Assembly (NCBI RefSeq): GCF_003033885.1
Contig: NZ_CP024081.1
Coordinates: 5,884,467-5,948,466 of the forward strand
Source: Pseudomonas rhizophila
GTDB lineage: Bacteria > Pseudomonadota > Gammaproteobacteria > Pseudomonadales > Pseudomonadaceae
Direction of reading: 5' to 3'
DNA length: 64,000 nt
Below, piece by piece: positions 27,004 to 36,368 of this stretch. Numbering within the stretch: the stretch's first letter is position 1; every line of letters begins with the position of its first letter. Position numbers and translations under genes: made by a program. The notes beneath the pieces were generated by a model that saw only the letters and a program-made list of their open reading frames with translations, did no database searches and had not been told where the DNA came from.

Positions 27004-27891
27004 TCAGAGGATGTAGACGAAGAAGAACAAGCCGATCCACACCACATCGACGAAGTGCCAGTACCAGCTCGCGGCCTCGAAGCCGAACTGATGCTCGTTG
27101 TCGAAATGCCCGCGCATGATGCGCATCAGCATTACGAACAAAATGATTGTGCCGATGGTGACGTGAGCGCCGTGGAAACCGGTGAGCATGAAGAACGTTG
27201 CGCCATAGATTCCCGAGCCCAGCGTCAGGCCCAGCTCTTTATAGGCGTGGATGTATTCCTCGGCCTGGAAGCCCAGGAAGGCGCAACCTAGCAGCACGGT
27301 GATAGCCAGCCAGATTTTCAGCGCCCCGCGATGGCCTTTTTTCAGGGCATGGTGGGCGATGGTCACGGTGACGCTGGAACTGACCAGCAGGATGGTGTTG
27401 AGCAGTGGCAAGCCCCAAGGGCTGATCACATCCTTGGGCGGTGGGAAGAGCTTGGGGTCGGGGTTGTTCAGCAACGGCCAGACGTATTCGAAGTTCGGCC
27501 AAAGCATCTCCGACAGGCCCTTGCTGCCTTCACCGGCCAGGCCCGGCGCCGAGATCATGCGCACATAGAACAGCGCGCCGAAGAAGGCGATGAAAAACAT
27601 CACTTCAGAGAAGATGAACCAGCTCATGCCCCAGCGAAACGAGCGGTCGAGCTGCGCACTGTAGAGCCCGGCGCGGCTTTCCTTGATGACCGCGCCGAAC
27701 CAGCCGAACAGCATGTAGGCCAGCAACAGGCCGCCGACAAAAAAGATCAGCGGGCCGTTGGAGTCGGGCCGGTCAGCTTTCAGGTCGTTGAACCAGGTCG
27801 CCAGGCCGTACACCGTGACGAACATCCCGACGGTGGCGATGATCGGCCATTTACTCTGGGCCGGAACGTAATAGTGTTCGTGAGTTGCCAT
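27004..27891 (-). CDS. coxC: Cytochrome c oxidase subunit III
   Basis: A 295-residue membrane subunit of the aa3-type oxidase with seven predicted helices. Characteristic stretches are RWGMSWFIFSEVMFFIAFFG with the conserved glutamate (about residues 85-104), FFMLTGFHGAHVTIGTI (about 230-246) and the C-terminal WYWHFVDVVWIGLFFFVYIL. It lies between ctaG and the surf1 block. The DUF2909 gene is convergent with it, 24 bp away. Confidence 0.97.
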   Translation of the reverse strand: MATHEHYYVPAQSKWPIIATVGMFVTVYGLATWFNDLKADRPDSNGPLIFFVGGLLLAYMLFGWFGAVIKESRAGLYSAQLDRSFRWGMSWFIFSEVMFFIAFFGALFYVRMISAPGLAGEGSKGLSEMLWPNFEYVWPLLNNPDPKLFPPPKDVISPWGLPLLNTILLVSSSVTVTIAHHALKKGHRGALKIWLAITVLLGCAFLGFQAEEYIHAYKELGLTLGSGIYGATFFMLTGFHGAHVTIGTIILFVMLMRIMRGHFDNEHQFGFEAASWYWHFVDVVWIGLFFFVYIL

Positions 27892-27915
27892 TTATTGTTC
27901 TCCTTATCGGGCACG

Positions 27916-28467
27916 CTATCGGTCAGTGTTTACAGCCACCGGTGGATGACGAGCGGTGATATCGAACAGCGTGTAGGACAGCGTCAGGTGCTTCACTTCC
28001 TTGGGCATGTCCCGGTCAACGATGAAGCGCATGGGCATTTCGATACGTTCGCCGGGTTGCAGCACTTGCTGGGTAAAACAAAAGCATTCGGTCTTGTGGA
28101 AATAGGCCGCCGCGTTGCTCGGCGCGATGCTGGGGACTGCCTGGGCGCTCATCGGCCGATCGGTGGGGTTGTGGGCAATGAACACCATCTCGTTCACGGC
28201 CCCGGGCTGAACCACCAATTGGTCGGCTTTAGGATAGAAATCCCAGACCATGTCCACGGAGTTGGTCGACAGGAACTGCACGCGAACCTGGCGCGATTGA
28301 TCGACGATTTGTTCACCTTCGTACTGCCCTGCGGTTTTGCCGTTGATGCCGAATACCCGGCACATCACGTCGTAGATCGGCACCAGGGCAAACCCGAAGG
28401 CAAACATGGCCACCACTACCACTAGCAGGCGCGTGACCAGTTTCTTCAGCGAAATCGAGTCAGCCAT
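27916..28467 (-). CDS. ctaG: Cytochrome oxidase assembly protein CtaG (Cox11)
   Basis: Inserts CuB into subunit I. The 183-residue protein has one N-terminal membrane helix (LVTRLLVVVVAMFAFGFALV), then a periplasmic immunoglobulin-like domain with the copper motif ECFCFTQQVLQPGE (CxC, about residues 105-118) and a conserved ending. The start at 28467 gives the normal N-terminus. It lies between coxA and coxC; a REP doublet separates it from coxA. Confidence 0.96.
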   Translation of the reverse strand: MADSISLKKLVTRLLVVVVAMFAFGFALVPIYDVMCRVFGINGKTAGQYEGEQIVDQSRQVRVQFLSTNSVDMVWDFYPKADQLVVQPGAVNEMVFIAHNPTDRPMSAQAVPSIAPSNAAAYFHKTECFCFTQQVLQPGERIEMPMRFIVDRDMPKEVKHLTLSYTLFDITARHPPVAVNTDR

Positions 28468-28491
28468 GACTCCTGCTCCTTGCACATAACC

Positions 28492-28571
28492 CTGTGGGAG
28501 CGAGCCTGCTCGCGATAGCTGTAGGCCTGGCACACCGCGTCGGGCCTATCGCGAGCAGGCTCGCTCCCACA
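28492..28571. repeat. REP doublet between coxA and ctaG
   Basis: Inverted copies of TGTGGGAGCGAGCCTGCTCG lie inside the cox operon, 13 bp after the coxA stop. The hairpins may set a lower level of expression for the downstream assembly genes. Confidence 0.93.
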
Positions 28572-28584
28572 AAAGCTTGCATGT

Positions 28585-30171
28585 TCATTTCACTTCCGGC
28601 GGCGTAGTGAAGGTGTGATACGGCGCCGGTGAAGGCACGCTCCACTCCAACCCTTCGGCCCCATCCCACGGCTTGGCCGGAGCCGGCTCGCCGCCGCGGA
28701 TGGTCTTGATCACGATGAACAGGAAGAACAACTGCGTGGTGCCGAACATGAACGCGCCGATGGACGAGACCATGTTGAAGTCGGCGAACTGCAGGTTGTA
28801 GTCCGGGATCCGCCGGGGCATGCCCGCCAGGCCTACGAAGTGCATCGGGAAGAACGCCAGGTTCATGCCGACGAACGACAGCCAGAAGTGCAGCTTGCCG
28901 AGGGTTTCGTCGTACATGTGGCCGGTCCATTTCGGCAGCCAGTAGTAGGCCGAGGCGAAGATCCCGAAGATCGCGCCGGGCACCAGCACATAGTGGAAGT
29001 GCGCGACCACGAAGTAGGTGTCCTGGTACTGGAAGTCCGCCGGGGCGATGGCCAGCATCAGTCCGGAGAAGCCGCCGATGGAAAACAGGATCACGAACGC
29101 CACGGCAAACAGCATCGGCGTCTCGAAGGTCAGCGAGCCTTGCCACATGGTGCTGGCCCAGTTGAACACCTTCACCCCGGTGGGCACGGCGATCAGCAGG
29201 GTGGCGTACATGAAGAACAGCTCGCCCACCAGCGGAATGCCCACCACGAACATGTGGTGCGCCCAGACGATGAACGACAGGAACGCAATGGCGGCCGTGG
29301 CGTAGACCATGGAGGTGTAGCCAAACAACGGTTTGCGGGAGAAGGCCGGGATGATCGAGCTGACGGCACCGAAGGCCGGCAGGATCATGATGTACACCTC
29401 GGGATGGCCGAAGAACCAGAACACGTGCTGGAACAGCACCGGGTCACCGCCGCCGGCAGCACTGAAGAAGCTGGTGCCGAAGTGGATGTCCATCAGCATC
29501 ATCGTCACGCAGCCGGCCAGCACCGGCATCACTGCGATCAGCAGGAACGCGGTGATCAGCCAGGTCCAGACGAACAGCGGCATCTTCATCAGGGTCATGC
29601 CGGGGGCGCGCAGGTTGAGGATGGTGGCGACCACGTTGATCGCGCCCATGATCGAGCTGATGCCCATCAGGTGGATGGCAAAGATAAAGAACGTCACGCT
29701 TTCCGGCGCATAGGTGGTGGACAGCGGTGCGTAGAAAGTCCAGCCGAAGTTCGGCCCGCCGCCGGGGGTGAACAGCGTCGACACCAGCATCAGGAACGCC
29801 GCCGGCAACAACCAGAAACTGAAGTTGTTCATCCGTGGCAGGGCCATGTCCGGCGCCCCGATCATCAGCGGGATCATCCAGTTGGCCAGACCGACGAAGG
29901 CCGGCATCACCGCGCCGAAGACCATCACCAGGCCATGCATGGTGGTCATCTGGTTGAAGAACTCCGGCTGCACGATCTGCAGGCCGGGCTGGAACAGCTC
30001 GGCGCGGATCACCATGGCGAACGAGCCGCCCAGCAGGAACATGGAGAAGGCGAACCACAGGTACAGCGTGCCGATATCCTTGTGGTTGGTGGTCAGTACC
30101 CAGCGCATCAGCCCTTTGGCGGGGCCGTGGGCGTGGTCGGCATGACCGTGGTCATCGATCACAGCACTCAT
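28585..30171 (-). CDS. coxA: Cytochrome c oxidase subunit I
   Basis: The catalytic heme a/a3-CuB subunit. The 528-residue protein has twelve helices, with heme ligand in MTTMHGLVMVFG, the CuB motif FWFFGHPEVYIMILPAFG (histidine-tyrosine crosslink pair), WAHHMFVVG with the two further CuB histidines, and the heme a3/a ligands in YFVVAHFHYVL. The start at 30171 gives the expected short histidine-rich N-terminus; an upstream in-frame extension has no support. It follows coxB by 82 bp. Confidence 0.98.
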   Translation of the reverse strand: MSAVIDDHGHADHAHGPAKGLMRWVLTTNHKDIGTLYLWFAFSMFLLGGSFAMVIRAELFQPGLQIVQPEFFNQMTTMHGLVMVFGAVMPAFVGLANWMIPLMIGAPDMALPRMNNFSFWLLPAAFLMLVSTLFTPGGGPNFGWTFYAPLSTTYAPESVTFFIFAIHLMGISSIMGAINVVATILNLRAPGMTLMKMPLFVWTWLITAFLLIAVMPVLAGCVTMMLMDIHFGTSFFSAAGGGDPVLFQHVFWFFGHPEVYIMILPAFGAVSSIIPAFSRKPLFGYTSMVYATAAIAFLSFIVWAHHMFVVGIPLVGELFFMYATLLIAVPTGVKVFNWASTMWQGSLTFETPMLFAVAFVILFSIGGFSGLMLAIAPADFQYQDTYFVVAHFHYVLVPGAIFGIFASAYYWLPKWTGHMYDETLGKLHFWLSFVGMNLAFFPMHFVGLAGMPRRIPDYNLQFADFNMVSSIGAFMFGTTQLFFLFIVIKTIRGGEPAPAKPWDGAEGLEWSVPSPAPYHTFTTPPEVK

Positions 30172-30253
30172 GTCCTGTCTCCTTCGAACGAGTGGGCTGG
30201 GCGGCGCGCGGCGATGAGCTGCGACCGGTTGCGGGAACAAACGTCAGGCCGGC

Positions 30254-31381
30254 TCATTGGCTTTCTGCCTGTTTGAGTTCCAGCACTTGTTTAGGCGTAA
30301 CCATGTCGCCCTTGTTGTTGCCCCAGGCGTTACGTTCATAGGTCACGACCGCCGCGATATCGACTTCCGACAACTGTTTGCCGAACGCCGCCATGGAGGT
30401 GCCCGGTTTGCCGTGGAAGACAATGTTCAGGTGATCAGCCACAGGGCCAGTGGCGATTTTCGAGCCCTTGAGCGCCGGGAACATCGGCGGCAGGCCCTGG
30501 CCTTCGGCCTGGTGACAGGCCACGCAGGTGGTGTGATAGACCTTGTCGCCACGTTCGATGAGCTCTTGCAGGGTCCATTCCTTGCTGGTCAGCTCTTTGA
30601 GTTGCGCGGCTTCGGCCTTGCGCTCGGCCAGCCATGCTTCGTAGTCGGGCTTGCTCTTGACCTCGACAACAATGGGCATGAACCCGTGGTCCTTGCCGCA
30701 CAGTTCGGCGCATTGGCCGCGATACAGGCCGGGTTTGTCGACGCGGGTCCAGGCTTCGTTGACGAAGCCGGGAATCGCATCGCGTTTGACCGCGAACGCT
30801 GGCACCCACCAGGAGTGGATCACGTCGGCGGAGGTGACCAGAAAGCGCACCTTGGCATCGACCGGCAGCACCAGCGGCTTGTCGACTTCCAGCAGGTAAT
30901 GTTCGCCCTTGGCGCTCTGGTTATTGATTTGTTCGGCGGGGGTGGCCAGGTTGCTGAAGAACTCGACGTCCTGCCCCAGGTACTTGTAGTGCCACTTCCA
31001 CTGATAGCCGGTGACCTGGATATCGATGTCCGATTCGCTGGAGTCGTACATCTTGATCAGGGTCGCGGTGGCGGGAACCGCCATGGCAACCAGGATCAGG
31101 AAAGGCACGATGGTCCAGAGGATTTCGACGCGGGTGTTTTCGTGGAAATTGGCCGCGTTCTGGCCGGTTGAGCGGCGGTGCATCATCATCGACCAGAACA
31201 TGGCGCCGAAGACGATGATGCCGATCACTACACAGATCCAGAAGATGGTCATGTGCAGGTCGAACACTGCATTGCTGATCTGTGTCGCTCCAGGCGCCAT
31301 ATTCACAGTCCAGGCCGCTTGCGCCTGGCTGAAAATCGACCACAACAGGAGGCCCATCCATACGTGTGGATGTCGCGTCAT
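30254..31381 (-). CDS. coxB: Cytochrome c oxidase subunit II with fused cytochrome c domain
   Basis: A 375-residue subunit of a caa3-type oxidase. After a signal-like N-terminus there are two transmembrane helices, then the CuA domain with GQCAELCGKDHGFMPIVVEV (about residues 215-234), and a C-terminal cytochrome c domain with the heme-binding site TTCVACHQAEGQG (CxxCH, about residues 282-294) and a distal methionine. The fused heme domain means electrons can enter through its own cytochrome c. It is the first gene of the cluster. Confidence 0.97.
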   Translation of the reverse strand: MTRHPHVWMGLLLWSIFSQAQAAWTVNMAPGATQISNAVFDLHMTIFWICVVIGIIVFGAMFWSMMMHRRSTGQNAANFHENTRVEILWTIVPFLILVAMAVPATATLIKMYDSSESDIDIQVTGYQWKWHYKYLGQDVEFFSNLATPAEQINNQSAKGEHYLLEVDKPLVLPVDAKVRFLVTSADVIHSWWVPAFAVKRDAIPGFVNEAWTRVDKPGLYRGQCAELCGKDHGFMPIVVEVKSKPDYEAWLAERKAEAAQLKELTSKEWTLQELIERGDKVYHTTCVACHQAEGQGLPPMFPALKGSKIATGPVADHLNIVFHGKPGTSMAAFGKQLSEVDIAAVVTYERNAWGNNKGDMVTPKQVLELKQAESQ

Positions 31382-31755
31382 TGCGGGTTCCCCTTATCGT
31401 TCTTGTTATCCCGTCGGCGTAACGCCAGCGGCAAGGGATCGGCTACTTCAGACTACCAACTTGACTCGCCGCGCCTTGCTGCACATGCAATCGGGTGTCA
31501 TCAGCTAACTCCATTCCAAACCGAGTATAGACAGCGACTGCAACCTCGCAACGCGATGGCGTAAATCGTTTGAAACAGGCAGGGCTTGCGCTAGAGCCCA
31601 CGAATGGAGAAGGATGCGAACCTGAGTGATGGCAAACCGATATAACTGCGACGTATCAAGGATGAGTAGGTTTATGAAAAATAGGTCTTAGGAGTGTTTT
31701 TGCGCCAGCTAAGTTATGTCTTCCTTATTTCATTGCCTTGTTCCCTGGAGTTGTC
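31382..31755. other. Gene-free region upstream of coxB
   Basis: The 374-bp gap between divergent genes should hold the cox promoter (minus strand) and the promoter of the gene at 31756. I see no open frame worth calling, no REP and no clear hairpin. The 3' half (31620-31740) is more AT-rich. Confidence 0.5.
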
Positions 31756-32406
31756 ATGAACACCGCCGCATTGCGCGAGCAGATCCAAAAAGCCCAACAA
31801 CATGAGGCCGAGACCGGCCAACTGACGCGTCAGCTGGAAGCCCAGCTGCCGAACCTGCACGCCGCGATCCAACTGCCGGACATCGACGCCAAGGGCGTGA
31901 TGACCCGCTTTGTCACCGCGTATATCGAGCAAGTGCCCGACCTGCTGGACGCAGCCAACGAGGTGGCCCGCGAAGCTGGCATCGAATCGCAGATCAAACC
32001 GGTGCTGAAAATCGCCGAGCAGTTTTTCCTCCAGCCACCCAAGGTCATGGAGGGTCACGTTGGCCTGGACAGCCTGCTGGACGAAGCCTACCTGGCCCAT
32101 CGGCTGGTGGAGGAGGTCAACGACCTGTACATCAAGCACTTCGGCCAGCCGCTGATTCCGTTGGATATGACGGTGGCCAACCTGATCGCTCACCATTTGA
32201 TCGGCGAACCCTTTGCCAATCAACTGGATGAAGCGGTGCATCACGCGGTCGATGAAATGCTCGACGAAGACAGCTTTGCGCTGGAGTCGGTGGAGTCTTA
32301 CCGGGAAAAACTCAGCAACCCGGACACGGGCGCTGCCTGGAAACGCTGGCCGTGCCTGTCGCGGCAGTTGGGAGTAGGGCTGGAGCTGGATCAGCCGGCG
32401 GCTTGA
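31756..32406 (+). CDS. Conserved hypothetical protein
   Basis: A 216-residue soluble, acidic, largely helical protein. It starts with a glutamine-rich coiled-coil-like stretch (ALREQIQKAQQHEAETGQLT, about residues 4-23). The rest is rich in leucine and acidic residues (VTAYIEQVPDLLDAANEVAR; LLDEAYLAHRLVEEVNDLYI). The ATG at 31756 follows CTGGAG. I recall similar proteins in other Pseudomonas but no assigned function. It is divergent from coxB and followed by a REP doublet. Confidence 0.75.
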   Translation: MNTAALREQIQKAQQHEAETGQLTRQLEAQLPNLHAAIQLPDIDAKGVMTRFVTAYIEQVPDLLDAANEVAREAGIESQIKPVLKIAEQFFLQPPKVMEGHVGLDSLLDEAYLAHRLVEEVNDLYIKHFGQPLIPLDMTVANLIAHHLIGEPFANQLDEAVHHAVDEMLDEDSFALESVESYREKLSNPDTGAAWKRWPCLSRQLGVGLELDQPAA

Positions 32407-32466
32407 TCTGGCTGAAACACTCATCCCCTTGTGGGTGTTCACAGAAATTGTGTCCACCACAGATCC

Positions 32467-32557
32467 CTGTGGGAGCGAGCCTGCTCGCGATAGCGGTTGA
32501 ACCTGCAACATTAATGTCGACTGATTCACCGCTATCGCGAGCAGGCTCGCTCCCACA
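32467..32557. repeat. REP doublet
   Basis: Inverted copies of TGTGGGAGCGAGCCTGCTCG with a 37-bp spacer separate two convergent genes. Confidence 0.95.
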
Positions 32558-32571
32558 TTTTGCTCAAAGTG

Positions 32572-34101
32572 TCAGGTTGCCGCTGCGCCCACCCCCACCG
32601 TGGTGCGCAAGCGCCCTTCCAGCCTGCGCTTGAGCCCACGGGATTCGATCAACAGCTTCGAGCCCTTGCTGGCATTCGCCCGGCCCCATTCTTCCAAAAG
32701 CTCCAGGCACGAATGGTCGATGTAGCTCAGGTTATTGAGCGGCACATGCACCGTCGCGCCTGTGGGAATGGTGCCCAGCACCTGGGTCAGCGCCGGAACC
32801 TTCAGGAAGGTTGCCGCCCCCACCAGTCGCAATTCCATCTCACCCTCCTGGGGCAGATCGATCAGGCTGATTTTCAGTCGGGAGGCTTTCCAGGCCAGTT
32901 TTGCCAGGGTCAGGCCGAAACCGATCAATACGCCGGTCAGCAGGTCGGTGAAGATGATCGCCAGCGCCGTCGCGGCATAGGTGAACATCGGCATCCGGCC
33001 ATACCGTCCCAGCCCGCGAAACGCCTTGAGATCCACCAGTTTGAAACCGGTGTACACCAACACACCCGCCAGGCTCGCCACCGGAATGCTCTGTAGCACG
33101 CTGGACAGCAACAGCACGAAGAGCAACAGCCACAGGCCATGGAAAATCGTCGACATCCGCGTGGTGGCCCCGGCCTGGACGTTGGCCGAACTGCGCACGA
33201 TCACGCCGGTCATCGGCAGGGCGCCGAGCAGACCGCAGAGCATATTACCGATGCCCTGGGCGGACAGTTCCCGGTCGAAGTCTGCGCGTTCGCCGCTGTG
33301 CATGCGGTCCACGGCGGCGGCCGAGAGCAGTGTTTCGGCACTGGCGATGAAAGCGACAGCGAACGCGGCGATCAGCAACGTGGGGTCGGCCAGGTTCAGC
33401 AGGTCCGCCGGGCGCAGCCAATCAATGGCTTCGGCGAGGTTCTCCGGGACTTCCACGCGCTTGACCTGCAAGGCCAGCAGCAGGCTGGCAATGGTCGCCA
33501 GGCCCACGCCGAGCAAGGCCCCGGGAACAAAGCGCAAGCTGTGAGGGCGAAACTTTTCCCACAGCCACATCACCGCAATCGTCGACAAACCGAGCAGACC
33601 CGCCTGCCAGCCGAACGACGGCAACGCCTGGGCCACTGCCGCAGGGAACGCCGCCAGATTATCCAGCCCCGACGGCTTAGGCACCGCGTCGAGCATCACA
33701 TGGACCTGGGACAACACGATCAGCACACCGATACCCGCCAGCATGCCGTAGACCACCGCGGGCGCGGTTACCCGGAACCAGCAGCCCAGGCGAAAGCGCC
33801 CGGCCAGTAACTGTAGAAGACCGGCCAACAGCAGAATCGGCCCGAGCATCGCGACGCCGTGCTGGCGCACCAGTTCGAAGACCAGTACCGCCAACCCGGC
33901 GGCCGGGCCGCTGACTTGCAACTTGGAGCCGGCCAGAAAACCCACCACCAGACCACCGATGATGCCGGTGATCAGACCTTTGGCCGGTGGCAGGCCGGAC
34001 GCGATGGCAATGCCCATGCACAAGGGCAGCGCCACCAGAAACACCACCACGGAAGCCAACAGCTCCCGTGGCAGAACAGCTTTTAATTGAGCAGCACGCA
34101 T
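32572..34101 (-). CDS. SulP-family transporter, probably bicarbonate or sulfate
   Basis: A 509-residue inner-membrane transporter with about ten to twelve helices. It starts with the SulP signature region (LVALPLCMGIAIASGLPPAK, about residues 22-41), has the conserved GLLGALPMTGVIVRSSANV segment (about 275-293), and ends in a STAS domain (about 415-509, with VHVPLNNLSYIDHSCLELL). The start at 34101 follows GGGAGAG; an in-frame ATG ten codons upstream is less likely. It lies 93 bp after a beta-carbonic anhydrase gene on the same strand, which argues for bicarbonate as substrate. Confidence 0.9.
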   Translation of the reverse strand: MRAAQLKAVLPRELLASVVVFLVALPLCMGIAIASGLPPAKGLITGIIGGLVVGFLAGSKLQVSGPAAGLAVLVFELVRQHGVAMLGPILLLAGLLQLLAGRFRLGCWFRVTAPAVVYGMLAGIGVLIVLSQVHVMLDAVPKPSGLDNLAAFPAAVAQALPSFGWQAGLLGLSTIAVMWLWEKFRPHSLRFVPGALLGVGLATIASLLLALQVKRVEVPENLAEAIDWLRPADLLNLADPTLLIAAFAVAFIASAETLLSAAAVDRMHSGERADFDRELSAQGIGNMLCGLLGALPMTGVIVRSSANVQAGATTRMSTIFHGLWLLLFVLLLSSVLQSIPVASLAGVLVYTGFKLVDLKAFRGLGRYGRMPMFTYAATALAIIFTDLLTGVLIGFGLTLAKLAWKASRLKISLIDLPQEGEMELRLVGAATFLKVPALTQVLGTIPTGATVHVPLNNLSYIDHSCLELLEEWGRANASKGSKLLIESRGLKRRLEGRLRTTVGVGAAAT

Positions 34102-34194
34102 GGCGACTCTCCCGAAGTTTTCTTCAGGCATGGCAAGGCCCGACCGCTCAAATGGCAGGCTGGGCTTGTACCACGCAAGGATGTTTAGGAGTGG

Positions 34195-34926
34195 TTAGAA
34201 GCGCGCTTTAGGCGTCGCCACCGGTATCGGATGGCTGCCATCGAGCGGCAGGAAACAGCCCTGGTCCGCGTCGTAGGCTTTGATCTCGCTGGTCTCGATG
34301 TTGTACACCCAACCATGGATGAACAATTGGCCGTTGGCCATGCGAGAGGCGACCGAGGGATGCGTTCGCAAATGCTGCAGCTGCGCGATCACGTTCTCTT
34401 CGGTGAGGATGGGCATGATCTGTTTTTCGTCGCCGCACGGGCAGTTGTCATGAACCATGGTCTTGGCCACTTCGGCGTGGCGCAACCAGGCTTTGACCGT
34501 GGGCATTTTTTCCAGAGTGTCGGGATTCAACACCGCACGCATGGCGCCGCAGTCGGAGTGACCGCAGACGATGATGTGCTGCACACCGAGGGCCAGCACA
34601 GCGTATTCGATGGCGGTGGAGACGCCGCCGTTCATCTGCCCGTACGGCGGAACGACGTTGCCGACGTTGCGGGTCACGAACAGGTCGCCTGGGGAGCTAT
34701 GGGTAATCAGCTCGGGCACGATGCGCGAATCGGCGCAGGTGATGAACATCGCCCTGGGCGCTTGCGCCGTGGCGAGTTTCTTGAAGAGCTCTTCCTGCTG
34801 GGGAAAGATTTCGTGATGGAAATGCAAAAAGCCGTCAACAATATGCTGCAGCGCTGCATCGGCGGTTTCCGCCTCGGGTTGGGCTGAAGCCGACGCAGCC
34901 AACGGCTGTTTATCCTTGTCACTCAT
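34195..34926 (-). CDS. Beta-class carbonic anhydrase
   Basis: Interconverts CO2 and bicarbonate with zinc. The 243-residue protein has the ligand motifs CADSRIV (cysteine-aspartate-arginine, about residues 62-68) and HSDCGAM (histidine and cysteine, about 121-127). An N-terminal low-complexity stretch (SASAQPEAETADAALQ) precedes the domain. It is upstream of the SulP transporter gene in the same direction; such pairs are known, and the two may act together to supply bicarbonate. Confidence 0.95.
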   Translation of the reverse strand: MSDKDKQPLAASASAQPEAETADAALQHIVDGFLHFHHEIFPQQEELFKKLATAQAPRAMFITCADSRIVPELITHSSPGDLFVTRNVGNVVPPYGQMNGGVSTAIEYAVLALGVQHIIVCGHSDCGAMRAVLNPDTLEKMPTVKAWLRHAEVAKTMVHDNCPCGDEKQIMPILTEENVIAQLQHLRTHPSVASRMANGQLFIHGWVYNIETSEIKAYDADQGCFLPLDGSHPIPVATPKARF

Positions 34927-35129
34927 GATTCATCCTCTTTGACGGTATAGCGCCAGTGGCTGGTTAAAAAACATCCAGGTCGAAATGTTCGACTTGTCAG
35001 TCACTCGATGAACAAGGTAGCGACCGAAACTTAACTCAAACTGAATCAAAGGCTCTAGAACAACGATTACAGGTGTGACCGGGACGCAAGCGCCGCTCGT
35101 GCCTGCCCATGCCCCATGTTCAACTTTAA

Positions 35130-36188
35130 TCAAATCAAGGACATCTGTCGGCCCGGCGGACAAAAGGCGTCGCAATCCAGATTGTAACCGTCCCGGCGCT
35201 CAAGCCCCAGACGCTTGAGCGCCTTGGCGAAACGCTGGGCCAGCAGGTCGGCGAACGGGCCTTCGCCACGCATCCGAGAACCGAAGCGGCTGTCATACAG
35301 TTCGCCGCCACGGCTCTGGCGAACCAGGCTCAGCACATGAGCGGCGCGTTGCGGGTAGTGCGCCTGCAGCCATTCTTCAAACAGCGGCGCGACCTCCAAT
35401 GGCAGACGCAACATGATGTAGGAAGCACTCTGCGCGCCGGCGGCGTGGGCCTCGGCCAGCAGATTTTCGATCTCGCTGTCGTTGATCATTGGGATCATCG
35501 GCGAACACAGCACTCCCACGGGAATGCCCGCCTCGCGCATGACCTTGATCGCCCGCAACCGCGCCTTGGGCGCCGCCGCGCGCGGTTCGAGGATGCGCTT
35601 GAGTTCATCGTCCAGGGTGGTGAGGCTGATCATGACCTTTACCAGGCGCTGTTGCGCCAGCTCGGTCAGCAGGTCCAGGTCGCGCAGAATCAGCGAGCCT
35701 TTGGTGACGATGGTCACCGGATGACGGTAGCGCAACAGCACTTCGAGAATCCGGCGCGTAATGCGATGCTCGCGTTCGATCGGCTGGTAAGGGTCGGTAT
35801 TGGAGCCCAGGTTGATTGGGGCGCATTGATAGCCACGCCTGGACAGCTGTTCCTCCAGTACGTCGGCGGCATTGGTCTTGGCGATCAGTCTGGTTTCGAA
35901 ATCCAGCCCGGGCGACATGTCCCAGTAAGCGTGGCTGGGCCGCGCATAGCAGTAGATACAGCCATGTTCACAGCCCCGGTATGGATTGATGGAGCGGTCG
36001 AAAGGCAGATCCGGCGAGGTGTTGCGGGTGATGATGGTCTTGGCCGTTTCGATCCGCACTTCGGTGCCTTGGGTCGGCGGTACTTCCTGATACCAGCCAT
36101 CATCTTCGACCACCGAGCGACTCGGGGCGAAGCGGTTGTGTGGGTTGGTGGCGGTGCCACGGCCACGGGGCGGAAGAGAGATGGACAT
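35130..36188 (-). CDS. PA0069-family radical SAM protein
   Basis: A 352-residue radical SAM protein. The [4Fe-4S] cluster motif is YRGCEHGCIYCYARP (CxxxCxxC, about residues 72-86). It is related to Rv2578c/SplB-like proteins. The C-terminal region has a cysteine in DCDAFCPPGRQMSL. The start at 36188 gives the conserved N-terminus MSISLPPRGRGTATNPHNRF. The substrate is unknown. In P. aeruginosa its orthologue neighbours the YheV and prlC genes; here a phosphatase and a second M3 peptidase are between them. Confidence 0.92.
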   Translation of the reverse strand: MSISLPPRGRGTATNPHNRFAPSRSVVEDDGWYQEVPPTQGTEVRIETAKTIITRNTSPDLPFDRSINPYRGCEHGCIYCYARPSHAYWDMSPGLDFETRLIAKTNAADVLEEQLSRRGYQCAPINLGSNTDPYQPIEREHRITRRILEVLLRYRHPVTIVTKGSLILRDLDLLTELAQQRLVKVMISLTTLDDELKRILEPRAAAPKARLRAIKVMREAGIPVGVLCSPMIPMINDSEIENLLAEAHAAGAQSASYIMLRLPLEVAPLFEEWLQAHYPQRAAHVLSLVRQSRGGELYDSRFGSRMRGEGPFADLLAQRFAKALKRLGLERRDGYNLDCDAFCPPGRQMSLI

Positions 36189-36368
36189 TGGAAGGCTCCG
36201 TTGCTGTATGTGCATACAGTATTCGCTGGAATTCAATTAGGCCAGCGCCGTTCAGCAGCCCACCGCTATGGATCGTGTTCACGTCGTGTTGACGTCTTGC
36301 TCACAGGCCTTTAACCGGCTCGTGCCGAAACTGACCGTCTCGTTCTTCTTCGTTTCGGTCGTCCACGC

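Noticed and set aside
28840..30276. 478-codon plus-strand open frame over coxA
   Set aside because: It is antisense to coxA with a histidine- and glutamate-rich composition typical of the reverse frame of GC-rich membrane genes.
34930..35175. 81-codon minus-strand open frame between the carbonic anhydrase and the radical SAM gene
   Set aside because: It has no ribosome site, no recognisable domain and overlaps the radical SAM gene end in another frame. I regard 34927-35129 as non-coding.
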